DNA of 64,000 bases, taken from assembly GCA_963681505.1 (NCBI GenBank), contig OY811971.1, positions 8,551,991 through 8,615,990 on the forward strand, in the 5' to 3' direction. This stretch comes from Eunapius fragilis. Its lineage: Eukaryota; Porifera; Demospongiae; Spongillida; Spongillidae. The position numbers and the translations under genes are program-made. This document shows, piece after piece, positions 25,294-35,637 of this stretch (positions are counted from its first letter, which is position 1; every line of letters begins with the position of its first letter). Below the pieces are notes generated by a model. It was not told where the DNA came from. It made no database searches and was given only the letters and a program-made list of their open reading frames with translations.

Positions 25294-25393
25294 TGTAGAG
25301 TATGTGAGACGCCAGGTCTGCGCATGCGCAGTTAGATATTATAGCTTGTGTGGCTGTATGAGTTTTAATCTGATTATGGCTAAAGATATTACG
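25294..25393 (+). repeat. 3' LTR of the Ty3-type element
   Basis: This copy matches the LTR at 21113 with about five substitutions clustered in its last 35 bases, ends ATTACG and is followed by GTGAG. Confidence 0.9.
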
Positions 25394-26586
25394 GTGAGCA
25401 ATATCAATATGCGCGAAATTTTGATCCTTTGCTTGACCATTAGTTCTAAAATCTTTCTGATGCATTGCAAAGCTTTATGAAGAATCATTGTAAATGCTCA
25501 CAGTACATGTTTCAAGTCAAGAAATGCACAGATGCCAGTTGCTTATACTGTGTACAACATCCAGTGCATCTACATGTACAAAAAGAAGTATTTGATTCAC
25601 TCAGTTATCTCCCTCTGCCTCTTTTCGACAATACGAAAGAGCACTACCAGAAGTTTTTTGATATCTATGGGCAAGATCCTTCAGATAAGGATAGACCATC
25701 ACTTATTCCATGTCCTTCTGAAGAAGCAAAACAGGTAGACAAAGGAAGGAAATCATTACTCGTATGGGGTAAAGTGAGAGGAGCTATAGTATGTGGTGAA
25801 TGTCACAAACCTAAGTGCATTTATTCTAAAACCAAACTATCTCACGAACAATCAACATCTTTGGATATCATCATAGAGTCTGATTGGTATACATGTGGTG
25901 CTTCTCTGTTTGCTTCTGACACACCCTATACTGGCACAATTGTGGTCAGAGAAGCTCTTGTGTGTTCTAGTTGCATTGAAACACAGTACTACAGCTCTGT
26001 ACTACCTGTAGTACACTTTCCTCCGGCGTGCTACTATTGTGGAGTTCCAGAGGAAGCACTGGTGAATGATGACACCATCCAAGAGCTGAAAAACAGCTAT
26101 GCTGTAGTCTATCCCATTTGCTTGTTGTGTTTAAGCGATAGGAAGAAACCCCACTGTAAGCAACCATCAAATATGGCTAAATAGCAAAAGTACCAGTCAA
26201 GTTAATGGAACTGTTTTCAGTTTTGTTGTTTGTTTTTGTGTCAGTGTACACATGCCATGTATATGTAGTAACCTTTGCATGCGCAAACGTTGTATAGCAC
26301 GCATGCGCTTGCGGATCATATTAACACATGTAATTAGTATTCATTTAACTTTTTTTTCTCGGCAACTGGGTCACTTTTTTTGGGCCAACTGTCCCAGAAA
26401 CCGGAAATCAACTAATAAAAACAGTTGTAGTGCGGTTGATCTTTTCATATGATTGCGACTATACATTGTACAAATTAAAAGCCATCTTTCCGTAGGGATA
26501 TGCTAGATGAGTACAGAGGTCTTCACTTACCAGCTCAGTTGTGTATTTTATGTATAAATGTTCGTTTGTTTTTATTATTTTATTTT

Positions 26587-29400
26587 TTAGAGAACTCTGA
26601 GGAAGCCTGGCTCAAGTTATTCATGTTGCCAAAATGTGTCTTGCCTTCCTCAAAAAGCTGAGGAAGACGCCTCAAGCACACATCTATTGATGTCTTGTGC
26701 AAATTATGGACAAGAAATGAATTTGGCACCCTGTGGAACCTTGCGGAAGGAAACGCCATTCGAACAAACCATAGCAGTTCTACCCCAGCTGAAGTCCCAC
26801 ATAAACTGATAGAGTCAGCAGTTTCTTTGGCAAAGGCAGGAATGTTTGGAAAAGCTTGCAATACTCTTCTATCAGCGGGGTTAGCTCCTAATAATGATGC
26901 TACATGGCAGCTTTTGCTTTCCAAACACCCCAGCTGTCCACCTCCTGTGGCTCCTCAAGTGCCATGGACACCCATATCCATTGAGCCTGATTTTGACATT
27001 TTGGGAGCTCTGCGTTCATTTCCCAAGGGTACTGCTGCTGGTCCTTCAGGTCTTCGAGTCCAGCACCTTCTGGATGCTGCAAGCATCCCTCTGCCCACCT
27101 CCATATGTTCCTCCCTCAGGGACATTGTGACCCTTCTTGCATCAGGTAAGGCACCTCCCCTGGTCTCCAAATACCTAGCAGGTGGCAATCTGACTGCTTT
27201 GAACAAGCTAAAAGAAGGTAGTGCCTATGATATCAGACTCATTGCAGTGGGTGAAGTTCTGATGAGGCTGACAGGGAAGTGCTTGTGCACCCTTACTAAA
27301 CACAAGGCCACTGAATTCTTCCAACCACTTCAGTTTGGTGTTGCCTGCCCTTCAGGAACAGAGAAGGTTATTCATGGCCTTAGAACATGCATGGAGGAAC
27401 ACTGGGAGGATGATGACTTTGCTGTGGTGAAGGTGGATATGCGTAATGCCTTCAACCTTGTGTCAAGGCAAGCCCTCCTGGATGAATGTGCCATTCATTT
27501 CCCAGAACTCCTTTCATGGGCTTCTTGGTGCTACGGCTCTCATCCCCTCTTGTGGCACCCTTTGGGTCATCTGTCATCACAATCAGGAGTTCAGCAGGGT
27601 GATCCACTGGGCCCTTTATTCTTTTCTTTGGTCTTGCGGAAGATCACAATGGCCATTGACGCTGATGATGATTGCGTTGCAATGCTTTTAAATGCTTGGT
27701 TTCTGGATGATGGTGTGCTAGCAGGTAAGAAGTCAGCTATTCTCCGCGCACTATCATTAATTAACCACCACTGGGCCTGCACATTAACTTGCCTAAGAGC
27801 GAGCTTTTCAGCAAAAATGACATCGCCATGTTCCCATTAGGTATGAAGGTCTCTCATGTGCCACACCTGATCATACTTGGTGCCCCAATTGGGGATTACC
27901 TTTTCTGCGCCAGTTACATTGCCTCCAAGCGTACTGAGGCCATGAAGCTATTGTCACGGCTGGTAGAAGTGGCTTGCTTTGATCCTCAGGTTGCCCTAAC
28001 CCTCTTGAGAATGTGTGGAGGGTACTGTAAGCTGGTCCATTTGGCTAGAGCAACACCTCCGAGTCTAGCCTATGACCCTTTGCAAATATTTGATGCAGAA
28101 GTTAGAGAGTGCTTCACCCTGTGACTGCAGTCCCAGTATCCAATTTGACATGGCAGCAGGCTCAGCTCAGTTTAAGCCATGGTGGTTTGGGACTCTGCTC
28201 TGTTTCTCACCACTCTTCGGCTGCCTACATTGCCTCTCTTTGTTCTTCTGGTTTTGCTAATAGGGATCACAAACACCTTGCTCACGCGGTTGATAGTTTC
28301 AACAATATTGTTTCCCTGTCTGCGATGGTTACTGTGGCATCCATATTGGCATCACCCATGCAGCAGAGAGCACTATCCGAGAAGATAGAGGACCATCAAT
28401 TTTCAGAACTTTATGACGCATCAACACCTGCAGACAAGGCACGTCTTTTATCCGCGTCAGCCCCACATGCTTCATCTTGGCTGTTAGTCACTCCGTCTAC
28501 CGAACTGGATCTTTATCTTGACCCCAATGAGCTACAGACAGCTTTGAAATGGTGGTTAGGGGTGGACACTGCAAGAGAAACCTCCTGCTCTTTATGTCCA
28601 GATACAGCACTTGACCGGCTGGGCAATCACGCCGCCACTTGCAAGCGTGGGGGAGATGTGGTATCACGTCACAATCGCCTCAGAGATCTCGTGCTGGAAT
28701 TCTGTCGTCGTGCCCACCAGGTAGTGAGGGTTGAGAAAGGCAGTGGTCTTACACCTGATCACAGCCGTACTCAACCAGCTGACATACTTGCTTTGGATTG
28801 GGACTAAGGAAGGCATGCAGCCTTTGATGTGACTGTAACACCCCCATTGTCTGTCTCCATTCTCCCTGCCACTTCGGCTTAACTAGCACTGCTCACTGCT
28901 GCTTACTCCATTGATCTTGATATTGGACGGCCGGAATAGAGGGAAAAAGAAAGCAGTTGATCTGCTAAATTGTGCATATCAAGTCTCTTGACCGCTTATT
29001 CCTTTCCAAGAAACGGAAAATGGATGACTGGAAGTTTCATAAGCTCCTGCCAACAAATCTACATGAGCATTATGCTCTAACTATAAGCAACCTGAGGCAA
29101 GCATGTCAGTGGGGGCAGCAGTATTTGAGGCAGAGGTGCGAAAGCACAGAGCCAATGACTCCAAATGCTCTGAGCTGGGATGGATTTGTATCCCACTTGC
29201 TGTAGAGACATACGGCAACTGAGGCAAAGAAGCTCAAGCCACCTTCTCCCGCCTTGCATCCTGCATTGCCACCACCTCTTCTTGCCACAAGAGCCAAGTC
29301 TTGGGTGAATTGTATGGCAGGCTAAACTTCACCCTTCTCCGAGCCATCTCAAGGGCCATCCTGGGTAGATGCCTACCGATCAAAGACAATATAGAATTAT
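26587..29400 (+). mobile_element. RLE-type non-LTR retrotransposon, broken
   Basis: A frame from about 26587 (EEAWLKLFMLPKCVLPS) shifts near 26660 into 26695-27840, which carries a full RT palm: VVKVDMRNAFNLVS (motif A), SGVQQGDPLGPLFFSL (motif B) and FLDDG (motif C). A further frame change leads to 27841-28124 (LLRMCGGYCKLVHLARATPPS) and then 28109-28807 (SHGGLGL, SAPHASSWL, TALKWWLGVDT). That frame ends with a Cys-Cys-His-Cys knuckle (CSLCPDTALDRLGNHAATC) and the endonuclease start QPADILALDWD. A stop at 28807 and rearranged sequence around 28900-29150 precede the last block, about 29160-29400 (IPLAVETYGN, LGELYGRLNF). RT, then knuckle, then restriction-like endonuclease is the R2/NeSL-like architecture; the exact clade is not resolved. 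It is inactive. Confidence 0.82.
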
Positions 29401-29579
29401 AAAGTGTATTAAGTTGTATTATACTTGTTCTATGCAATAGAATAAAATAGAGGTGGACGCTAGTATAATTTATGCTTTTAAAGTGTAAGTGGCTTTTAAC
29501 TGAAATGAGATTATAGTCTATCTATATAGTGCATACCTTTCACAATTTAAAACTCTAAATCGAAACCACTTCCTAAAAT

Positions 29580-30000
29580 CCTGTGCATGGGCCTGCTGGA
29601 CACACCACACATGGTCCAACAAAAGAACAAACCTAACACACAGTTACAGACCACAGCAAGGTCCCATAGTGAGCATGTGTCAGGTGAGGCTGCATAGTGA
29701 CCATTGTGAGGGACTGGTACCTATGCACATGTAAATGTTTCATTGTGTGTTGTATGTATTGTTCACCTCGTTAGTGACCATTGTGAGGGACTGGTACCTA
29801 TGCACATGTAAATGTTTCATTGTGTGTCGTATGTATTGTTCACCTCTTAGTACCAGTGGTTGCAAAACATCGCCCACATGTACAGACGTTAAAAACCTAC
29901 ATATGCATGTGAATACAGGTATGTCTGTGGTCATCTATCATTTAACAAGGACTTTGAGCTGAAGAATAAACCTAAGAACACTTAGACATTGCCAAATGGG
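29580..30000. repeat. Relic of the ankyrin-array intron repeat, with a 77-bp tandem duplication
   Basis: The words AAGAACAAACCTAACACACA, CAGTTACAGACCACAGC, TGTGAGGGACTGGTACCTA and ACCTCTTAGTACCAGTGGTT occur in the same order as in the introns beside the type A ankyrin exons (36.1, 38.1, 55.6 and 56.1 kb). A 77-bp part is duplicated in tandem (29696-29772 and 29773-29848). No ankyrin exon remains here. Confidence 0.7.
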
Positions 30001-30197
30001 AAACTTTGGAATGTGTAGAAAGTATACACATCTTCTCTAAACCTAATTCAGACCTAAGGCTCTAGCTGAAAGGCAAAATAACACCTCAAGCCCTGAACTT
30101 GCACATCCGATCTCGTACAGTACTGACCAAAGGTGGTGATAGATGTAAATATAATGATTTTTAACTGAACTCACACAGTGCACACGTACATTTATCA

Positions 30198-30261
30198 GAA
30201 GTCTCGCTAGAGACTTTCAGAAGTCTCGCTAGAGACTTTCAGAAGTCTCGCTAGAGACTTC
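30198..30261. repeat. Three tandem 22-bp hairpin units
   Basis: The unit TCAGAAGTCTCGCTAGAGAC plus TT repeats three times. Each copy is itself an inverted repeat (AAGTCTC, spacer GCTA, GAGACTT), so the block can form three stacked hairpins. Confidence 0.85.
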
Positions 30262-30479
30262 CATATAGGTTCTGACCCCGACTATGAATTTAATTAAAAT
30301 CCCGCGACCCTACCGTAGCTTCGCTCCCGATGATCGGATCGTCTAACTTGTTGTGGCAATCGATCTAGAAGTCAAAACTGAGTAGTTTCGTTTTTGTTTC
30401 ACGTCGTAGAACCGCGTGGTTGTCGAGAACGAAAAATACTGCTGTCCTCGTTCCCCTTCCAAAAATAATGGGCGAGTCG

Positions 30480-30508
30480 TCTTCTTCTTCTTCTTCTTCT
30501 TCTTCTTG
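30480..30508. repeat. (CTT)n microsatellite
   Basis: A short uninterrupted TTC/CTT trinucleotide run. Confidence 0.9.
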
Positions 30509-31229
30509 GAAACTCATAACTCGGGACAGGAACACTTTTAAGCAATGAAAATTGCACCAATAGCTTTAGAATTTGCTGGAGGACTCGCTTTTAGGCTTTG
30601 ATACACAAAAGCCTAAAATCCTACATACGGTCTTATCAAATCTAATTAACCGATTACCGGCCAATTTAATTATCCGTCAATACGTACGGTCACTGCCGTA
30701 GAATATTGTCGTAGCTGCCTCGAAATTAATTATTGCGTTAGAAATTGGTATCGTCTTAAAAATGCGAACAAAAGCAGAACGAAGCAAAATATGTATAGGC
30801 AAGTTTCTTTCTACCGTTAGTAAAGTCTCTATTATAAAACCTACGCTTTGTTGCGATCGTTTCTTTCTCGGTCGAGGCACTCGTGTTCAATATACGTAAG
30901 GCAGTGAAATCGGTTCTTATTCGGCAATGACACGAATGTTCGCATTTTCAGTCGAAATACCAAGTAAGAGGACTATTATGTATTTTTTTAAAATTGTTGT
31001 TGTCTTACGCAAAAGTTCGAAATATGATGGGCAGCCGCTAACCCATGTTGAAATGAGTTCTAATTATTGCGCGCATGCTATGCTCTGTTTGAATACCCCT
31101 CTTTCTATAGGAACTGTGCAAGCTTAGCTGATTTTTAACCCACTTACCTTTGAAGGCCACTAATGGCACAATGTAAAGCTTTACTGCATTTGAAGGTATG
31201 TTTCTTCACACAAGCTTCCTAGTGGTGAT

Positions 31230-32290
31230 GTGGAAGTGTAGTAGTGATGTAGTTGTGCAGTGGTGATGTGGGGTGTAGGGTTGGATGTGTTCAGTACTGA
31301 TGTGGGGTGAAGTGCGGAATGGGGTGATGTGGGGTGAAGTGGTGATGTGGGGTGAAGTGGTGATGTGGGGGAAGTGGTGATGTGGGCTGAAGTGGGGATG
31401 TGGGTTGAAGTGGTGATGTGGGATTCAGTGGTGATGTGTGGGGCACTGGGGATGTACGGGTTCAGTGGTGTGGGAGTTCAGTGGAAATGTAGGTGATGTG
31501 GGTACCCGGAAGCAGTGATGATGTGGGATGCTTTGGTGATGTGGGGTGCAGTGGTAATGTGGGGTGATGTGGGGGTGCAGTGGTGATGTGTGGGCACAGT
31601 TGTGATGTGTGAGTGTAATGGTGATGTAGGGTGAAGTGTGGGTGATGTGGGAGTGTAGTGGTAATGTGGGGTGCAGTGATGTGTGAAGCAATGGTGCAGA
31701 GGTGATGTGGGAGTGGAGAGGTGATGTGGGAGTGGAGTGGTGATGTGTGGGTGTAGTGGTGATGTGGGTGCAGTGGTGATGTGGGTGCAGTGGTAATGTG
31801 GGATGATGGGTGGGTTCCAGTGGTGATGTGGGAGTGTAGTGGTGATGTGGGGTGCAGTGGTGATGTGGGAGTTTAGTGGTAATGTGGGGTGCAGTGGTGA
31901 TGTGGGAGTGTAGTGGTAATGTGGGGTGCAGTGGTGATGTGTGAAGCAATGGTGATGTGGGGTGCAGTGGTGATGTGTGGGTGCAGAGGGGATGTGGGGT
32001 GATGTATGAAGCAATAGTGATGTGGGAGTGGAGTGGTGATGTGGGATGATGGGTGGGGTGATAGTGGGTGCAGTGTTGATGTGGGGTGATGGGTGGGTGC
32101 AGTGGGGTGATGTGATGGTGATGTGGGATGATAGGTGGGGTGATAGTGGGTGCAGTGTTGATGTGGGGTGATGTGTTGGTGCAGTGGTGATGTGGGGTGA
32201 TGTGTTGGTGCAGTGGTGACGTGGTGATGTGTGGGTGCAGTGATGATGTGGGGTGCAGTGGTGATGTGGGGTTCAGTGGTGATGTAGGAT
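31230..32290. repeat. About 1 kb G/T-rich minisatellite
   Basis: Imperfect units such as GGTGATGTGGGAGTGTAGT and GATGTGGGGTGCAGTGGT (about 15-19 bp) repeat throughout. Units vary in length, so several reading frames stay open by composition. On the minus strand they read as proline/histidine/threonine/serine-rich runs (TSPLHPH type), which is not evidence of a protein. Confidence 0.88.
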
Positions 32291-32468
32291 TGTAGTCTGC
32301 TTCATTCTCGTCCTCTTCCACTTCTACCCCTCTGTCCTCATCATTTCCAGCCCCATCCATGTTATCATCACTACTGGCATTATTGAAGTCAATATTTACA
32401 ACACAGAAGTCTTCATCCCTGTTCATGGAGTCAAAGACCTCTCCCAGTTTCGTCATATCTAATGCCAT
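32287..32468 (-). CDS. Possible acidic exon reading into a minisatellite
   Basis: A minus-strand ATG at 32468 opens about 60 non-repetitive codons: MALDMTKLGEVFDSMNRDED, then FCVVNIDFNNASSDD and a strongly acidic stretch ending DENEADYN. The frame then enters the minisatellite. The unique part looks protein-like in composition, and its Met is a true ATG, but I see no family match and no consensus donor before the repeat. It may be an N-terminal exon whose tail is the repeat, or chance. Confidence 0.3.
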
Positions 32469-33904
32469 TAATTGATTGTGTTTTGTGGGTGATGGTATCT
32501 ATAGCACTTACCTCATGCTTGGTACAGCAGTGGATCGTCTATAAGGCTGGTTACATAATCGGCGCCTTATAATGATCGTCTTTTTGGCGAATGACCTAAT
32601 ACTCACGCTGCAAGGTCGTACATGTGGGTTTGATGCAATCTTAGCCACTAATCATAATCAGAACCTGCACTGTACACGTGCTAGGGCTGATGCATGAATG
32701 TGATGTGTATTCATATTGGTGTGGTTTGTGACCCTAAAAAATGATATGTCTTATAGTCGTAGATTACGCCTTATATACGATCCGCGCCATGTTGCTGATC
32801 ACGGCTGTTTCAAGCTGGACATTAGGTTGCTAATTAGAACACATTCGAACATTACGGTATTTTGGTGTTTGGGATCCTAGAGGAGCTAATTATTTTGTGG
32901 TTTACGTTACGAGGCTCTTTTTGCCACTACAAATTCAATATACACAACCATTATAACATTGAGCTGTTCCACAACCAATTTCGTACTTAAAAAGAATAGT
33001 ACGCACAGTCAAACTAAGTTCTCCTTTGCCCTATAATTGCCACGCATGTGGCTACTGAAGGCACGCCTTTTATTGCTTTCATAAGTGCTCAGGCGGCAAC
33101 CGATTTTTCTCGAAACGCCCCAGGCAGATGGTTATAAAACTTACTCCTACTCAAAGAGCAATCATTGTACATCACCTTTGCGTTTACTGCATGCTGGGGC
33201 TTATTTTCTGGGGAACGAACGACACGATTAGACGGGACCATGTAACTAATGAATAATGCACGTGCGCCACACCCATATGTATAAATTTCATGCACGACGA
33301 CAGCGGGAGACACGCAATGTCATGTCCAAAAGTCCTGACAGGGAGTAAGTGGTCATAACTGAACTGTAGGGTGGAAACGAGAGTCTCAAACAAAATACAC
33401 CTGTGCTGCGTTTTCAATGGAGTTCTTGACATGCTTTGCAATAGACATACGCAATGACAGTGTTTGATTTCCCTATAAGTTTCTGCACGCTGTGCAGATG
33501 CAAAGTACAAGAAGCAGCAGTAAAGAAAAATTGCATACATGTGATGATGGCTTTTATTACAGCCGCTATCCTTTCCTGGCATGAAAAGGAGAGTATAAAG
33601 ATGCACCTACTCGTACACCATGCATGTCAGTTAATGGGTGGATATGTACAATCATGAATGCAGGATTTGGGCTGATGCCTGATGGGGTCAACCATTTCAA
33701 TCAGTTGTAAAGGACAGATGCTAACAAACTCTTTTTTTAATATGCAAGAACACTACTAGTTGGGCGTAGCCCGAATCGAAGGTGAAGGTCGGGCTACGCC
33801 AGACTAGAATACTAATTGTCCCAGACTGAAGTTTTAGTGGCCAGAAAAGCTAAGCCGAAAACGAAAACGCAAAGAATAGTGTGTTTTTTTTTGTTTTCTA
33901 TGTA
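32469..33904. other. No gene seen; one strong hairpin
   Basis: A perfect 12-bp stem with a 14-base loop (GGCGTAGCCCGA ... TCGGGCTACGCC) lies at 33763-33800. A minus-strand frame of 140 codons at 33184-33606 has no recognisable motif. Its neighbour at 33089-33313 shares an ENKP(Q/R)-type stretch with the plus strand near 34290, suggesting a small inverted dispersed repeat. Confidence 0.35.
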
Positions 33905-34180
33905 TTCTTTGCCCAAGGGTAAGTTTGAAGTCAAGATGGCCATAAATGTCAGATAGAACCTTACCCTTGGGCAAAGCAGATCCCACAGAGAGAAGAGAAG
34001 CCAGGCGAGAAAAGGTGCATTGTGCCTCATCACCCCAGGCTCCATGCATAGGTCTCCACGGCAAGTGGAACACAGGACCAGCCCAGCTCAGCACACTTCA
34101 CATCATGTGCTTGCATTCCTCAGCTGATCGGGCGGCTGCACCTGTGTTAGCACAAGCCTCAGATAAGATGGCAGATGATA
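33905..34180 (-). pseudogene. Third fragment of the RLE retrotransposon family
   Basis: The minus strand reads from about 34175: SEACANTGAAA, then a frame change into CSELGWSCVPLAVET, FSRLASLLSVGSALPKGKVL and DIYGHLDFKLTLG. These are the blocks that end the endonuclease region in the 11.7 and 29.3 kb copies. Only this C-terminal piece is present. A 16-bp inverted repeat (TTTGCCCAAGGGTAAG, 33908-33923 and 33960-33975) replaces the normal tail. Confidence 0.65.
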
Positions 34181-35013
34181 GGGGGAGAGAAACTGTAGAG
34201 TATGTGTGTTTCGTACACATACATTATGAGAGGACCACTTCGTTACGTAAAAAATCTGCCGTATTCAAAGCGTTGGCACGACGCGCAGAAAATAAGCCCC
34301 GTTACACCCTAAACAGAAGCAAATACAACCGTCTCTTGAGTACACGTTTCTAAAAGAGTTTTTTCAGTTGGCCTGGCGGATTTCACAAAAAAGCCTATTG
34401 ACACGAACAACTCAAAATAGAGCGCATGTAGTCTCGGCCCTCTCTTCTCGCGTATGTAAATACAACAAAGATAAAACTTATACTGTTTTAGTCTTCGAAG
34501 GACGCCTGACCGAAATATCAACTCACAGTGAGCTTACGTTGTACGGATAAAGAAGGATAAGCCACATTCCTGTGCCATGCGGTAACTAGGGTTTGGTTGC
34601 CTGTCTCCAAGTAGGGGATGGGGACGAGACCTAATGTCCAACTTTTCAATGGAATGAAACAGCCGTGCGGCCGAGCGCCTTATATCGCCTCTTGACTTTT
34701 TAACCGTAATTTTCATAAATAATTATAATACAAACTAGCGTGTCCCGTGAAAAATCACGAGTTACGCGAACGTACGTACGTTGAAAATTAGATACGGCGC
34801 TTTCATTGTCTTTTCTAATAGCTGGACAACTGAGTTGTGATTTTATGTGTCGGTAGTGAGCGTACGACATACGCGATTCTGACGTTACGTTATTGGACGC
34901 GAGTATGTGGTTGAGTCGTCTATGGCCGTTAATTACGAGACGCATTTATGCACCTACGGCCGGTAATCGGTTAAGCAAAAGTACCTATTTGGGTGTTTAA
35001 AAAATTAAGGAAA
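34181..35013. other. No gene seen
   Basis: Short frames on both strands (34309-34521, 34700-34945) overlap without motif or splice context. The sequence is less AT-rich and poorer in TACATGTA than the flanking ankyrin introns. Confidence 0.3.
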
Positions 35014-35316
35014 CAAGTAAAAACATTCTCACTGAGAAAGTTAGTGGGATATAGGTTTTGCAGGCAAATAGCATACTAGTATACTGGTGTAAAAAGCAAG
35101 GAAACAAGTTTTATCAGAAGGGAAAATGTAATAGTCCTATATTTAGCACAGAAACAGCATATGCCTTAGTCGAAGTGTGCTAAATATAGGACTATTGCAT
35201 TTTTCCTTCTGATAAAACTTGTTTCCTTGCTTTTTACACCAGTATACTAGAATGCTATTTGCCTGCAAAACCTATATCCCACCAACTTTCTCAGTGAGAA
35301 TGTTTTTATTTACTTG
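35014..35316. mobile_element. Near-perfect 300-bp palindromic foldback (MITE-like) element
   Basis: The two halves are inverted copies around a centre near 35165. From the outside in, each reads CAAGTAAA, AAACATTCTCACTGAGAAAG, a TTGGTGGGATATAGGTTTTGC-type run, the TATACTGGTGTAAAAAGCAAGG stretch and AATAGTCCTATATTTAGCAC. Arms are about 140 bp with few mismatches. Nothing is encoded. Related copies lie at 3366-3545 and, as one arm, at 47028-47165. Confidence 0.85.
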
Positions 35317-35637
35317 TACAAATACATCCATTTCCCTTTCCCAATGTTCAGCGTACATATGTAACAACCCTTTTAGGGCTCTTTGCATTCGTTTGTCTCC
35401 TTTCTTTTCTCCACTATGTACTACTACCTCTGGTCTCATCTGAGACTCATCGCTGGTTTGGCTGGCTCTCACCCTAGCTCAGCACATGACTCTTACACTT
35501 ACCTTCGGCTCATAGCTCTGGCATTCGCCCACAGCTCAGGCCAACTCCACCTTTGCCTTGTTCTTTCCATTGCATCATTAATTGCCACTCTCAGCTCTGT
35601 TACTCTGGTCACTCACTTGCAAGTGTTCTAATTCACA

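Larger units (their letters stand above)
21113..25393 (+). mobile_element. Ty3/Mag-like LTR retrotransposon, degenerate, 100-bp LTRs
   Basis: LTRs at 21113-21212 and 25294-25393 differ at about five positions. The element is flanked by GTGAG on both sides (21108-21112, 25394-25398), a 5-bp target duplication. A TTGGCGACGAGG primer-site-like stretch follows the 5' LTR, and the purine run GGAGGAA precedes the 3' LTR. Domains run in Ty3 order: Gag (21230-21735), a zinc-knuckle remnant at about 21800, protease with IDTGAAVSII (about 22100), RT with LKTDLSQAYQQLLL and YYVDD (22740-22930), YLGHVIDAEG (about 23070), RNase H with LAADASSYGVGTVIS (about 23350), and integrase with VVSDNGPQFVS and LNGLVERFVQTLK (24289-24828). 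A one-base frameshift near 21480 and stops at about 21890, 22600, 22646, 23146 and 23333 disable it. It lies inside the gene at 18793-26184. Confidence 0.92.
18793..26184 (+). pseudogene. Decayed intron-containing gene of an unclassified family, split by a retrotransposon
   Basis: Three exons join in phase: 18793-18880 (ATG, MYSFLWISVVEK), 19044-19214 (S/T-rich, then KDQQLYNDLL) and from 19382 (GWRPC, FVTKISQVLWYLDPHHDKF). Beyond these the frame breaks repeatedly, yet recognisable pieces follow in order: 19919-20163 (YSYGNNLGSLIHGW, SRAVRQDFLSKYSCLAGTPK), 20160-20330 (YRSEA, IILDLRQMNGK), 20560-21110 (SDSFYSGQAFVTNKDKVTQPS, LISDSGPDH, LDLDMLVCVRT, YQSWQNVAEW) and, after the inserted element, 25465-26184 with many paired cysteines (CKCSQYMFQVKKCTDASCLYC, CGECHKPKC, CSSC, CYYCG, CLLC). 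I recall similar uncharacterised proteins being multicopy in sponges and cnidarians. The SDSGPDH block could be part of an RNase H-like (transposase) core, but that is inference. Stops and frameshifts at about 19555, 19645, 20390-20520 and 20820 make it a pseudogene. Confidence 0.7.

Noticed and set aside
30198-30261. CRISPR-like array
   Set aside because: Three direct 22-bp units with no unique spacers in animal DNA; this is a tandem hairpin repeat.
30677-30880. 67-codon minus-strand frame starting PRPRKKRSQQS
   Set aside because: It starts at GTG, not ATG, and no partner exon or family was seen, although AGC|GTAGGT resembles a donor.
31425-32468. A 347-codon proline/histidine/serine frame as one gene
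   Set aside because: Most of it is minisatellite. Only the first 60 codons are kept, as a weak exon candidate.
33184-33606. 140-codon minus-strand open frame
   Set aside because: No recognisable motif; it overlaps a region with an apparent inverted dispersed repeat.
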